This document shows positions 1 through 12,479 of a stretch of 64,000 bases of DNA, piece after piece. Every line of letters begins with the position of its first letter. Within the stretch, counting starts at the first letter, position 1. The translations under genes were made by a program, and so were the position numbers. This DNA comes from Schistocephalus solidus. Lineage: Eukaryota; Platyhelminthes; Cestoda; Diphyllobothriidea; Diphyllobothriidae. Below the pieces are notes generated by a model. It was not told the origin of the DNA and made no database searches. It worked only from the letters and a program-made list of their open reading frames with translations. Location: NCBI GenBank assembly GCA_017591395.1, contig WEDG01006405.1:45533-109532 (forward strand), written 5' to 3'.

Positions 1-17
1 GCTTAACCTTTCTTTAA

Positions 18-86
18 GCTGATGTTCCTGTATGCAGGTTGAGACAGATTTTTTCGTTTGCTCATATCACACGGCGTCAAAACTGA
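18..86 (-). repeat. PLE GIY-YIG fragment, inverted
   Basis: On the minus strand this short piece resembles the part of the Penelope-like endonuclease region that encodes the RLHEHQ stretch (compare 25,516-25,580). Only about 70 bases are recognisable and no reading frame survives. It lies beside a plus-strand PLE 3' end (110-215), so the window opens with two PLE fragments in opposite orientation. Confidence 0.6.
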
Positions 87-109
87 CTTCGGCCAAACAC
101 CGACTTGTA

Positions 110-215
110 GGTTAAGCACGGTTAAGTAGTTTCCTGTTCCTGTACATGACCCATGAGTCTGCTGAAAATCTGGGGGCCCAGTCTTGAAAATTTAAAGAAT
201 AAAATTATGCAGTTT
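110..215 (+). repeat. Penelope-like element 3' end fragment
   Basis: This matches, with many substitutions, the non-coding 3' end of the PLE at 20.4-23.5 kb: the 'cctgtac' stretch, the CTGG/CCAG stem and the following GAAAATTTA motif are all recognisable. The hammerhead core (157-197) is damaged, reading CTGCTGA instead of CTGANGA. It is an old truncated copy. Confidence 0.65.
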
Positions 216-3200
216 TCAAATAATTTAGCCTTTACAATTTTCACGTCACTAAATACCCATTTATCAATATATTTAAATAGATTTTATTATAAGACCAACT
301 TAAACTTGAAGATGCCCCAATGTTTAAACTAACTTAAGGGTTTTTGATTGATAAAAAATATGTGTGATGTTTTGCGCGGTACCTCAGACGACCTCATAAA
401 TCTCAAGTTAATTCGAGAGTATTAACTAACCTGTCTAATTCTGGCAAAATTTAAATAACTGAATTAATAAGAAACGTAAGACTGGGGATTTGTAAAAGTA
501 ACATGTTTTATTTTTCTAGTTTTACTCAACCCTTATGTTCGCTTTTTTAATGTGCTAAAAAATATACATAAGAAACATAAACGCACCACTTGGGCGCCTC
601 CTGTTTCCGCAACTGCTCCTGTCTGATCTGTCTCAATTTTTGCTGTCAATTGCAACGATCATTCTTCGTTCCTCGATAACATTTAAACAGACGTCACCTC
701 AATTAAACTCCTCACTCTGCTCATCTTCCCTGGTGCATTGCTTTCAGGATCTTGTGTAGAGCTCATTACAATCCTTAGCAACACTTGCTATCTAAAAAGG
801 CAACGTTTTCTTGAGTCTGCATTCTAAAAATTCCTGTTGTTTTTACCATCCTTTTTTTAATTTTTAGTGTAGACACACAATTCCCCACGTAGTTTTTTTT
901 TCGACACCATAGTTTTTAGCAGTTTTAACGCTTCGACTACACAACAAGACCCAGTTTAATGTCCTTACCCAAAAAAGCCGAAAAGGCTTAATCATTTGGA
1001 TACTTTTGCGCTTAAAATCATGTCACGAGAGCGCAATTGTCGTTGACTGTTTAATGTGCTTGATATTACTAAACTCAATAGGCTCGCAGTCGTACAATTG
1101 CCCATTTCATGATATTTTGTGGACTTAAATTGCTATTGAAAGCTGGAGTTAATGCAAAATTAACTAAAAATATAAACCAGATATTATAATAATTGCTAAG
1201 TCGCATGCTTGTTAAGATACGGGCGGAAAGAAGATGTTCCCTTTAAAAATACTAGACGCGTGTGCATTGTAATTCTTCTACCTGGTAAACACCATCATCA
1301 GACAGTAAACCATCAACTGTCGCGAGCTTTATTTTGAAGGTTCAGTCAAACAGTCCAAACTTTTTTCTCGTTGAAATTGGTTGAGCTGCGGCTGGCGTCC
1401 TGACAGTCCATCTGTCAGACAATTATTTAATTTACCAATGAGCTATCAGTAGGTCACGCGTCGCTCGTTCCACAATCAGTGGCTATCTTTTGGTCACTGG
1501 CATCTAACTTAGAGTGATTTTCGTTTCAATTTGATAATTCTTTCAAATGCTTAAAGTTTCGATGTAGTCTAACCTTGTATTAAGGTTCAAAAGCTATACA
1601 ATTCGTAATTAAGGGGACTGATGGAGAACAGTTTGAACAGCGATGTTGACTGACTGTTCACCAGGATCTTCTTTATGTACGTTGTAGACAAAATGCGATG
1701 GATAGTAGGGTAAAATGCGTTCAAACAGCATGGGTGTAAAGAGGGATCGAAGGAAACTTTGCCCTTTTGAAATACTCTCGTTACCTGGAAGCAACGGAAG
1801 GAGCTACCTAGTCAGTCATTCCTCGTTAAGCGAGTACCAAACGAGAAGGTGCGCTTGATTGTAGGGCCCGCTGCATTGTGGGTTTGCTGACAATGTATTG
1901 GCTGTCCACTAGGCGTACTTCGCTTGCATTCTGCGTCTGGTTGGTGTCACAATACAAAAACTATGCATCTCTCACAGATTGCTGAAACACGGAAAGGGTC
2001 CCGAGGTTGTGTTGTCTGAAGTATATTTTAAATAATATCTTTATTTTTCGTCCTCTTCTCATGGAAAACGGGATTTTTGAACAAAGCATTCAGCATGCTT
2101 AGGATGTCCGGGTAGCCTCAAACTGATTATGCTGACCAAACCATAAACGATGGAGCATATATTTTCACTGCTTCCACACACAAATATTTGACCATTATCT
2201 AGTTCATTTATCTTCTGATAAAATGTTGATCACTTCCTCTGGTCAACCAATGCGGTACTTATGGGGATGCATAGGGTACCCACGACAAAATAATCGGAAA
2301 CCTAGGTGAGATTTTAAACCACCGCACGAACTTATCATTTTTTGAACTCACAATTTACTAAGGCGAAGTGAATTGCATCTGCATTTTTTAAAATTTGTTG
2401 AGGCCTTCTTCGAACCAAAGTAATCTTCATCCGGATGCATCTGGACATCAAAGGCCTCATAAGGTAATGGTCTTTACCTTATGTTGTGAACATGAAACCT
2501 AAGTTTATATTTATGGTCTTCTTGTCTTACGTTCTAAGTAGGTCTTCAAGTTTGATCCATTTAAAGACGCTATCGGATATTAATTTGTGTTGAGCTTATG
2601 TATACGAACGAAATGTTTTTAAAAATATAATAAATAAAATTATTCTTTCGTAATATATTAGGGTTCAATTAGGGAATTATTCAAACTAGGAGGACCATTC
2701 GTCATCCGACCAACACTTAATGCTGAACCACTTGAAGTTTAAACCGGAACTCGGAAATGCGTTTGTGGTAAGAATGGAGTATTCAAACTAGTTTTTCGTG
2801 TTTAATTCCAAAATAACTTTACTTACTAAATGACAACAGATTTTGCATGCCACTGTTAAAATCCAAACTCGGTGAAATATACAAACATAACTAGTATAAG
2901 GATTTACGTTGGTTATGAATTTCCGTATAACCATGTTTTCGTTTAATTCCCAGCTATCATAACAGATATTTGAGATTTAAGATAAGTGAGATTTGATGAA
3001 AACAAATGGTTATGTAAATACCAAAGGATATTTTCGCTGAATATTTCTCATTAGGAAGTACACAAGATGCTGAATAATAAATGAAGCCTTTACGATCCCA
3101 AATATGCCATCAAATGGAAGAATGTGTAATTTTCCTTTAGTTTAAAAGTACCCAAGTACTTATCTCAAAAGCCTAAGGGAAATTCCTCGGCACATCAGGT

Positions 3201-3600
3201 TTAAAACTAACTGTTACATTTAAAGGATGCATTTCTGGCTAGCTTACTATTTGACTCAGACGTTTTTTTTCTTCCAAATGAATGAAACAATGTCTATCTT
3301 TTGTTCCTGCTTTCGTTTAAATAAATGTGAATTAAGCATTGCAGACAAAATCAATGGCCCAGAGGTAAAGGAAGATACAAAAATGTTTTTGGTGGTTTTC
3401 CCTTGGAAAAGAAGTGCATGCATAAGACGGTATATTGGCACGCTTAAAAAATCCAACTACGAAAGCGTTTCAAAATTTTGGCAAACATTTAATGAGATTT
3501 TATACTATTCAACTTATGCACATATTTGCTCACGGTTTTTCATGGTGCCGTGATACGGATAACGAAAATGCACGCTGTGCCTTCTGACGCCTTTAGTAAA
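216..3600. other. No supported gene
   Basis: AT-rich sequence with only short chance reading frames. The longest, 108 codons at 3,227-3,553 on the plus strand, has a low-complexity aromatic start and no recognisable domain or splice context. A weak hammerhead-like motif at 1,265-1,303 (minus) is listed separately. Nothing else is recognised. Confidence 0.6.
1265..1303 (-). ncRNA. Degenerate hammerhead-like motif
   Basis: On the minus strand a perfect CTGATGA core is followed by a T, then a stem that can pair (GGT/ACC), then GAAG where GAAA is expected, then AATTAC, which resembles the PLE ribozyme's palindromic third stem. One or more core bases are wrong and stem I is not convincing. Probably a decayed PLE 3' end. 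Confidence 0.3.
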
Positions 3601-3606
3601 CATTGG

Positions 3607-4530
3607 TAAGGTCATCATGTATGCCCTTAAAAATTCTTTTGCTGAGGCAAACTCTGATGAGAATCATATGCTAGTTGTGAAAAGCACCGGTGAACACAGA
3701 GAATTCGACTAGAACCTATATTATGGTGTTAAATAAACGAAGAGTAGAGTCTTCCACGTACATGGCGTTGGCCGATACTAATGCAGTATGGTCAGGGCTA
3801 TGAACGTGAATCACCTAATAGGAGCAACGACTGAAGTAATATTCCTATGATTATTGGTATTCTTAAACACCTAGGAATGAGGGTTGTCAATCGTCTGGAT
3901 GCTAGTCACACCTGAAAAATGTCCTTTCTTTCAGCAAACTGTATGTGTTCAGATACGCAATAAGTGAAACGCAGGCATTGTTTATGCCTAATGACCTTGA
4001 AGTATCGGACAAAAATCACCTGATTTTGCTGGTGTGCGTACATGAATAGGATGTTGCGAACGACCTTGAAAAATTGCGATAGAATGTGTTTACGCGGGTA
4101 GCAAAATTGATGGCAAGGTAGAATTTACACTTGGCTTCGTTAAGCATCTCTGAATGAGGATTGTCGACCGTCTGAAATCTAGAAACACCTGAAACTATTA
4201 TTTTCGTTCCCGCAACTAGTATGTGTTCTGATACACAAGAGGGAAGACAAAGGTGTTGTTTATGCCTATCGCCATTGAAGCATCGGACAAAAATCACCTT
4301 AATTTTGCTGGTGCGCGTACATGACTAGGGGGTTGCAAACGACCTTCAATACGTGCGATAATATGTGTTTACTCAGGTACCACAAATAATGGCAGGGTAG
4401 AATTTGCACTTGCATGTCAAAGGTGGCATATCCGCCTTGACACAACAATGGAAAAGTCATCTAATGTGCCGCAAAATAATTATTTGCCGAGGCAAAGCTG
4501 ATGTTGGCCATATGCCTTTTCTGAAACGTA
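3607..4530. repeat. Diverged local duplication, ~278-bp period
   Basis: Two adjacent related blocks begin near 3,875 and 4,152. They share 'gaatgag..ttgtc..cgtctg', 'cggacaaaaatcacct' (near 4,006 and 4,284) and 'gtagaattt.cacttg' (near 4,127 and 4,405), giving a period of about 278 bp. A second module related between 3,607-3,690 and 4,440-4,530 flanks them. The copies are clearly diverged. No coding homology is seen. Confidence 0.7.
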
Positions 4531-4599
4531 CAGGAGGACGCAGTACTGATAATTATATTGAGCTACCCAATGACCACACATTCTGAATTAAAATCCCAA

Positions 4600-4745
4600 G
4601 TTATCCAGACCTAGGGTTGGGTGTATATGTCCGACGCTGCCCAATAAGTCAGAAATGGCCATATTATCCTCCTTTTATTCTTGGCGTCCTCAGTTATCGC
4701 TATGTGACTGCCTGCATAAGGGAACCAGCATGTCCGGAACCTGAC
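4600..4745 (+). repeat. Degraded tRNA/hammerhead repeat (3' half)
   Basis: Matches the 3' half of the ~300-bp repeat found at 23.6-24.7 kb: the 'ttgggt' lead-in, a worn hammerhead region (4,625-4,672, retaining AGAAATGGCCAT), then the 'tcgctatg.gactgcct' segment that in the intact array belongs to the start of the next unit. Because the homology crosses a unit boundary, this copy probably came from a tandem or dimeric form. Confidence 0.65.
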
Positions 4746-7700
4746 GGGTGAACTCGCTTTCCAAAATAAGTGACCAAACGGTTCATGTCAGATTTCATGC
4801 AGAGTTTTTGCAACGTGTAGGACTTTTAACTGAGATTGGGTTTTTTTAGCTATGCCACTACGATTGGGTAACATTTTCAAAGGTTTATATGTCTAAAGCG
4901 AATGAATTAGGAAGCGTTGAATAATCTATAGTCCATTTACTATTTCTGGGCCTTAAAAATGGTTAAATGAACATCGTAAACAATATGGTTGGGAAAAAAG
5001 GTATGACAGGCCAAGTACGTGTATATCGCAGATATGGTAAGTTACCTTGATTTAATTTCTATTGACTATGGAGCTTGAAATAAGTGACGTTGTTGCTCAA
5101 GACCACCTGTGTTGCTGGGGTATCTATTGCCGTAGCCAATCAAGTGCACGTTAAGGTATCGATTAGTCATAGGCTCTGCTGACGTCGAAAAGTGGGCTTA
5201 GTCTTTTCCCTAATACCGTACCTTCCTCTAAGCAGACGCGATGTACAATATAATCCTTTTTAAGCAATTTAGCAAGTGTCCTTTTATTCGGTATGTTTTG
5301 CGAAAGATGCAGTATAGTAATACCCGGAATCAATATATAAGGCTGCATTTAAAAATTTAACAATGAAGCAGAATAAAAGCGCTCGCTGTTTATTTACTTA
5401 TTTCAGAATTACATGATAGACAGCACTGGGAGCACATGTTTTCTCAATGTGCTGCTACTGCGTGACACATTTTCGAGGGTTTCAGCCTACCATTCAATCT
5501 GCCAGCGTTCTCCTTTTTTTGGTAAACATCTCAGTTTGGAAGTTGCTGTTTTTTACTCTCCCCGGAAACAAAAACTCCTTAATTTGCAGTAAATCAGTCA
5601 GAAGTAAGCTTTGTAGGCTCAGTTTAAAAGCCGATGTGAATATTTGGTTGAATGTGTAGGCTTTCAGCTGGTACCTCAGCCGTCAGGATGCTCTATTTGT
5701 TATGCTGATGCAACCTAGAACAGTCCAAAAACCATGCAGAGAGCCATTGATGTCTGAAATCACACAAAGATCCCTTTCACATAGAGGGGCGTTGTCCGGT
5801 CTATCGTGATGACATGAGGTAAGAGAAGTTTCCGATCACTTGCAAACCCAAACAACAGCTCTGCCCATCGTTAAAATGTCCAACACATCTAAAGGGTAAG
5901 AGTTAGGAACTGCGAAGCCAGCTGATGATTTTGCTCTGCCTAAAACGCTCCTTCATCATGTACTGACTTCATTCCTTTGACTCCCATTTAATTATTTACA
6001 AATAGTTCGCATTCGCCAAAACAGTTTGATTGATCGCGAAGTTGCACGGCAACTCCAACTCCAAAAAGCTTGGCCTAATACCGCAATGCATATAAGATAC
6101 CTGATGACTGTCTCAATCTAATTACTTCATAAGAAAAGGCTCGGATACTCTTAGTAGGTTCCCTATCATTCTTCTAGCAGGGTACCCATTTTCGAAGGAC
6201 AAAGCGTTTCAGAAAGATACGTTTCTGGCTAAAAACTGTAATCCTGTCTGTGACATTTATTCTATTCTTTGAACTTCTGAACTGGTCTTCAAGAGAAGTC
6301 AGACAGGCCAAAAGAGTGAATAAAGACTTCCTGGCATTACATATGATCGCACGACGGGCACGAGACCACAGTATAACTTAGATCTTGCCGTCTGTCCTGG
6401 GTGTATGAGTCCCTCAATGTATCAATCGGGAGAAGCTCTGGGCCAACACGGCGGCTAGTTTTAAATTAATCTGTTAGCGCACCCCTAATTATCACCCAAA
6501 ATTGGGTGCGGTGGCAAAGGCCTGGCCAGGCAAGCCAGCTGGGTTCATTTGCAGCAGCTGATTGGCTCAAAAAAGAGTCTAGAGACAAAGGTAGATCATG
6601 TTGATTAAGGTCCACTCGGAAGCCTCCGTCCCTACTGCTCTTAGCACTTTTTTCTCAACATAAGCCACCAGACAAGCTTTTAAACTCCTATATGCGTTGA
6701 ATGTCGTGAGTGGGAACTGACGGGACAGCTTGGTCCTCCAGTAAGGACAGAAAGTCAGGTGGAAATTCCTCCTTCCTCATATGACCTCTATGGCACTTTC
6801 ACTCAGATTGGATCTGAGCCGCAGTGAAAATCTGGGCCATTTTCCACGAACGAGACGTGTGCGAGCCGCGTAGAAAGGCTATTTGACATTATCAGCCACC
6901 ACGCCTAATCTCGCTCGAGATCCGCCCGACTCTTTTGGACAACAGACGATAGAGGATGGCAATAAATGGATGCTGCATACGTCCGTTATCACTATTAACG
7001 AATTCACACATAAGTCAACGGCCTGCCCTAGCGTCGTTTGCAACAGTCAAACTGACAGTTTTGTTCAAACATATAGGATAGGGAAACCAAGGTCACCATT
7101 AACTTGAGCAAACTGTAGTCAGCGTGAGTTACTTAGCATCACCTAACTTTGAACCAGTCCATTATTTGTTATTGGATGTCCGCATATGTGCTTACATCTG
7201 TAGCTGACATCCTCCACTGTGACCGGTGTATCAAACGAACGTGTTGCCCACATGAGACCTATGCCTACTTCAAAAGTTGGATTTCTTGATGAAGAATCCA
7301 TCAGGACGATTGGCCAATCCCACCGACCGACAAGCCATATTTCGTAGAACATCCCGGTCATTCCAAAAACGTGCCAGCGCAGTTATTAGGAGGACGAAAG
7401 GTGCAGGTTTTTTTCATTTATAATTTCTTGTCGTCAACATTGAGCCGCTGATAACTCAACAACAAGAGGGTTGAATTTAAAATCAAACACGTGCCTCAGC
7501 GCCAGTTAGACTTGAAGTAATTAGGCCTATAGGCAGAAGCACGCAAATTGTATATCAAGTAATCTGAAATTTGCTCAAAGATAAATAAACGTCGCCAGAA
7601 CTCATGGCGATGGTTCGCAAAATGTAAAGTGCAGCTTTGGACGTGAAAAATGTCGTATCTAAGGGCAATTTCGTGTATCGCATGCGATATTGAGTTCCAT

Positions 7701-10700
7701 CTGCCTACTGTATCTTAGTTCATTCATATTCGATGTCAGAGTTTTCTGAAAATAGATGGGTTTGCAAACACTTGTTCCTGTTTTGCCAACTAATTCAACC
7801 CTAAAAAGTATAAAGAAATTCCAAAATAGCCGCGAAGAGTGACATTCCATTTATCAGATAACAGAGATATTGACTGTTGAGTTAAATTTTTTAACAACTT
7901 AATCATTGTTTTCCTTTCTTGGTTCTGTTTTCAAGCATCAACACCAAATACGACTTTTTTCCGAGTAATTTGGCAAAATCAACCAGTTTTACGCATAAGG
8001 GCAATGTGCGGCTATGTCTGCAATCCCCTGAGATTACAAATGAGTGACATCAAACAGCGTGACCATCCTTTGAATGCGCGAAAATATGACCCCTGTTAGC
8101 GGAATGGCCTGGAATGCCATTGGTAAATCAAATGAGCCAACAGGAAGAAATTCAGGTGGACAAAGAAAATTACGCTAGCTTTATCGGAATGCCATTTCCA
8201 GTGAGTTATAGCAGTATTTTATATATTTTATATACTTACAGGTCTGTAAGTAACACGCGCCTCTCTGTCTAACTGTATGCTCCCACTTTTTAAATCACCT
8301 TGTATTTTAACCGTAGTAATCCTGCGGAAACTTCTACTGAACAAAATGAGCATCGGTACACTATTAACTCTGCAAGCAATAATTTTCCTGCAAATATCAC
8401 CTCCATTTATCGGCTCGGACGGGGACCCTAGCGCAATCATCGCATCATGTGCGAACAATGATATCGTAATTGAATTTGGCACTTGCTGTCATGAAAGCTG
8501 CGTCCTGTAAATACTGCATCCATGGTGCCTTCATCCCCTTTATCTTTCTTCTTTCTTTGGTGGTGTGTAAGAACGAGAATCCGAAAAATGCGAACCAATT
8601 AAATGTCATGTTCTGATGACCTACGCTTCTTGTCCTGAACTGCTCTATGGGACTCTCTTGTACGCTTCTATTAATTATTGGGTTTTACGTGTTAATAAAC
8701 GATGTTATACGTGATTCATTTTAAAAAGCAGCAAGTCAACTTCATTTTCATTTTTCCATTCAATGAATTGAGTGCATTTAAAGAAGATGCATGTTGAGAT
8801 CAAATTGAATACATAGATTTGAAGCCTACATGTAGAGAATTTCCGTTAGTTATGGCCACTTGTATGCTGCATCAATTTCTTCATGTTTAATTCTGCTTGG
8901 CAAGGTCAGTATTGACTGTTTGCGTAGAATAACTTTTACCTTTCCGCAGTGTCAGCTATGTGTCAATCTTATGTCGGTTTATTTAAGTGTTATTCCTACT
9001 GCAGTTTATTGGTCTCGACGATATCAACATAACTTATTTTAATCACCGCCCACCACATTCAATTGCACATCCGCAAGTGATAGGTGGCTATCTAAACCGG
9101 TCAATTTACTTCAAGGCCCATTCAGACATGCTGTTGCTGAAGGCGCTGTGATGCATTTCACATTGTCTCCCGGGGCGTGGCTCTCACGGTGCGGACGTGC
9201 ACTTTCATCGGCTTCAAACTTTTTTCAACTGGTTCTCTAACCTACCTGTAAAGAATGCACTATCCTTGCAACTGATCTTCTACTTTTTCCCTTTCTACTC
9301 GAGATCGGGTCTGAAGGACGTATTGGCCGGGGTTTCACTGGGGCTTGCACTACTGTGACACGTGGAACTAGGCCAGCAACAGCGATTGACTTGCTTTTTC
9401 ATAAATTTGTCACTACTTGAGTTGCCTGCCTGTCGGCATTTGCTGAGAGGCTTGTTTGCTGCGTTTATTGAGGTTTTCAATACGAGGGGAATACTGCTAT
9501 ATCACTGTGAAAAAATGCTTTGTAATTTTGAAAATACATTCCAACACCTCACGTGGCAATCCAGGATTTCAAATGTGGATAAAAATTGTGTGTGGTCATC
9601 TTTCTCCCTAAGGCATGACCACAAAAAGTGACAGTATTTCGCGGGTTCTCCCATTTATATTTTTTGTGGTCTCAGTTAACAATGTGGTAAAAATACTAAG
9701 TCACACAAAATTAGTTCTGACTTCTATGGCACAAAACTTTATCAATTTGCAAAAATTAATGCGCCCTTTTATCCTGAAAACCATGCGATATCTCATACAC
9801 GTTTTGCCTGATTTTTATGAACCTCACCCATTTTACTTGCCTAAAAGGGATTTATTTTGACCTTTGTCCACTTCTATTTATGTTTTTTTATATAGTAAAA
9901 CATGCAAAAACACGAGATATTCATTTGCAACTTTCAGTATCTTGGTAAACTACTTAGCTGACAAGAAAGGTCGACGTTCACTCAATTCTAGCCTGCATTT
10001 TCTTCATAAAACAGAGTTAAAATAAACTGTTCTTTGGTAAACAGTTTCCAGCGGTTCCATTCATTTCAACAAACAAAATTGACAAGCGCAGCTATGTGGC
10101 GTTCTATCAGATGGACATTTCCCGAGTGAGGCAATCTACTGTAATATTCATTAAAAGGCCTCAATCATGATTTCATCTCTGACGGGCTACTTATCTCTCT
10201 GAAAAAAACGGTCAAACTCATGCCCACTGTGCGTACACTCGGTAATCGTGCTCGTGAGGTCACAGGAATCAGCTCAACTCTTAATGAGCTTTTTCTGCCT
10301 ATTTGCAAGGCCTATTAATGCATCACGTGAGTAAAAGGAGCGGAATTACGCGTCATACACCTTTTTTTAGCGTAAGCGCCCGGTTGACGCAACGAAACGC
10401 ATTCGACAGTGGAATGTTATCTCGACAAGGACACATTTTCTTAGTCACTTTAAATACCACAATGGTTTGAAACGATTAAGCACATGACCGTCAACAGGTG
10501 TGGTCTTCAGATATACAAATTATAAACTTAAAAGAGATGGTACATCTTTGGTAAGGCGTGTAATGGTATCGCATTCTTCGGTTAATGCGATTAAGGAAGG
10601 CTTGCGTAACTAGTTAATTATATGATAGTTAAGACCCGTAAAGGCATCTTTGGGTTTTTAAAACTTCGTAATTAGGAGCTTCTGAAGACCGTGCAATCTC

Positions 10701-11020
10701 CATTTAACTACTATGACAAATGTGGGCTTATTAATGGTGCTTGTTAAGTCTACGACATAGTCCACATCCAGCGCAAATTGCATAAGCCATTTACGATATC
10801 TCCATGATACGATACAGAAATGTATGCATTCTTTTACATGAAAAAGACGCAGCATTCTGATTGGAAACCCTAAACGCGAATGCAACGACAGATCATGTTC
10901 GAAATTTTTCGTGAATTGAAAAAGTGCATTAAAACTCAAAGTTACACTTCCTTGGAATATAAATGCAAAGACGATGTGATTTCCTTGAATCCGAGCGTTA
11001 AAAAGACTCGCGACAGTTCC
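4746..11020. other. No supported gene
   Basis: About 6.3 kb without a supportable gene. Reading frames are short (up to about 90 codons, for example 9,362-9,631 plus), with no domain, paired splice signals or retroelement motif. A 137-codon minus-strand frame at 10,658-11,071 abuts the PLE fragment but resembles no PLE protein and is treated as chance. Confidence 0.55.
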
Positions 11021-11029
11021 TGGAGTAGA

Positions 11030-12425
11030 TAAAAGACTTAAAAATTGCAAACGACGAAATAATGGTGTCATTTGATGTTATTTCTTTATTTACGTCTATA
11101 CCTCTGGACCTAGCGAGGACCTGTACTACAGAACTCCTACAGGCCTACTCTACCGATGTACCGGTGGAAGTCCTCCTGGAACTTCTCGATATTTTCCTTG
11201 AAACAAACTTTTTCTTTGCTGAAAATTTTAATCGACAGCTAAAAGGCACCCCTATGGGTTCGCCAATATCCGGTTTGCGGGAGGCTGTGATGCAGAAACT
11301 AGAGACTACAGCTCTCCCCAGAATAAACCCGTGATTTTGGCTACGCTACGTAGACGATACATTTGTAATCGTCAAAAAAATTAAATTGAATCACTCCACA
11401 AAAACCTGATTTACACGTTCCCAGGAATTCAATTCACCCTTGAAACAGAAGTTAATGAAAGACTCCCTTTCTTAGACGTCCTCGTACATAGGAAGACAGA
11501 CGGGACACTACATACCGCAGTCTATCGTAAAGATACATACTCCGAGGTCATTTTACATTTCGGGAGTAACCACCCCGTGTCTCACAAACGCAGCTCTGTT
11601 TACAACTTGCTCAGTCGCGCAAATAAACCTATTGATACATATCGAAAAGAAATGAAATAACTTTTCCAATTATTTTCCCATAAAAGATATCCTACTGACT
11701 TTGTCCGTCGATGTATGCGACGAAAACAGTTCAACGAAAAACGTATTTCCAGAGCTATGACGTTTAAAGTATCAAAAGCAACAAACTATCGAACCCACCC
11801 TTATGTTAAGAATGTATCTGAGCTCGTTGAAAGACAGCTCAAGAAACCCCATATGCAAATAGCGCACAAACCAACAACAACTCTTCGCACCAAGCTTGTA
11901 CACTCTAAGGACAGTGTTGGCTATTTCAACAGAAAAGAATTCGTCTACAAAATACCGCATACCAGATGTGATGCAGTTTATTATGGCCACCCCGGAAAAT
12001 CTCTATCCACTCGTTTACATGAACATAAATTAGCGGTGAGGAGATGAGCCCCCTTATCTCAGGTAGCCATGCGCACAGTGGACACAGGACACCTATTTTC
12101 ATGGGAGGATACCCACATCGTTGGCGCTTGCCCAACAAGGAAGGGCCGCGTATTCCTGGAGGCAATGCACTCAGACGAGTCATATATTAACAGGCATATC
12201 GATTTAAATGCCAATTACAAATTTCTCAAGGTCAAGTGAAGGCACAACCAGCCACTATCGACCAGACAAATTGAAACTCTAGAGGTCTATTGGCTCAAAC
12301 TTAAGCCAACCAAAGAATCTTGTCTTAGGCATTGTAAAAGGTTAACTGTTTTCTGTACATTCCCATTTGTCTGAGTACGAACTGGGGCACCAGATTCAAA
12401 AATGTAAACAATAAATTTATTTTGT
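11030..12425 (+). mobile_element. Penelope-like element A, 5'-truncated and decayed
   Basis: PLE retroelements encode a telomerase-like reverse transcriptase (RT) followed by a GIY-YIG endonuclease. Here the RT palm is recognisable from MVSFDVISLFTSIPLD (11,062) through KGTPMGSPISG to LRYVDDTFVIV (about 11,340-11,370), then the linker and a GIY-YIG domain with VYKIP and TRLHEHK (about 11,940-12,045). In-frame stops (near 11,332 and 12,045), an in-frame loss in the GFLAEAV region and further frameshifts make it inactive. The N-terminal third is missing. The non-coding end (12,371-12,410) keeps a pairable stem but the hammerhead core reads CTGAGTA. A short (TA)n tract at 12,463-12,478 follows. 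Confidence 0.9.
12371..12410 (+). ncRNA. PLE-A hammerhead-like motif, core-damaged
   Basis: Position-equivalent to the minimal hammerhead of PLE-B. Stem II still pairs, with GAA/TTC and CTGG/CCAG and one bulged base, although the bases differ from PLE-B (GAG/CTC). The catalytic core CTGANGA has become CTGAGTA and GAAA has become CAAA, so it should not cleave. Confidence 0.5.
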
Positions 12426-12479
12426 TCCCAAAGAACTCAATTTGGTTTGCCGATATTTCAATATATATATATATATATC

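Noticed and set aside
10658..11071. 137-codon minus-strand frame next to PLE-A
   Set aside because: No domain, no splice context, no match to PLE or LINE proteins; composition typical of a chance frame.
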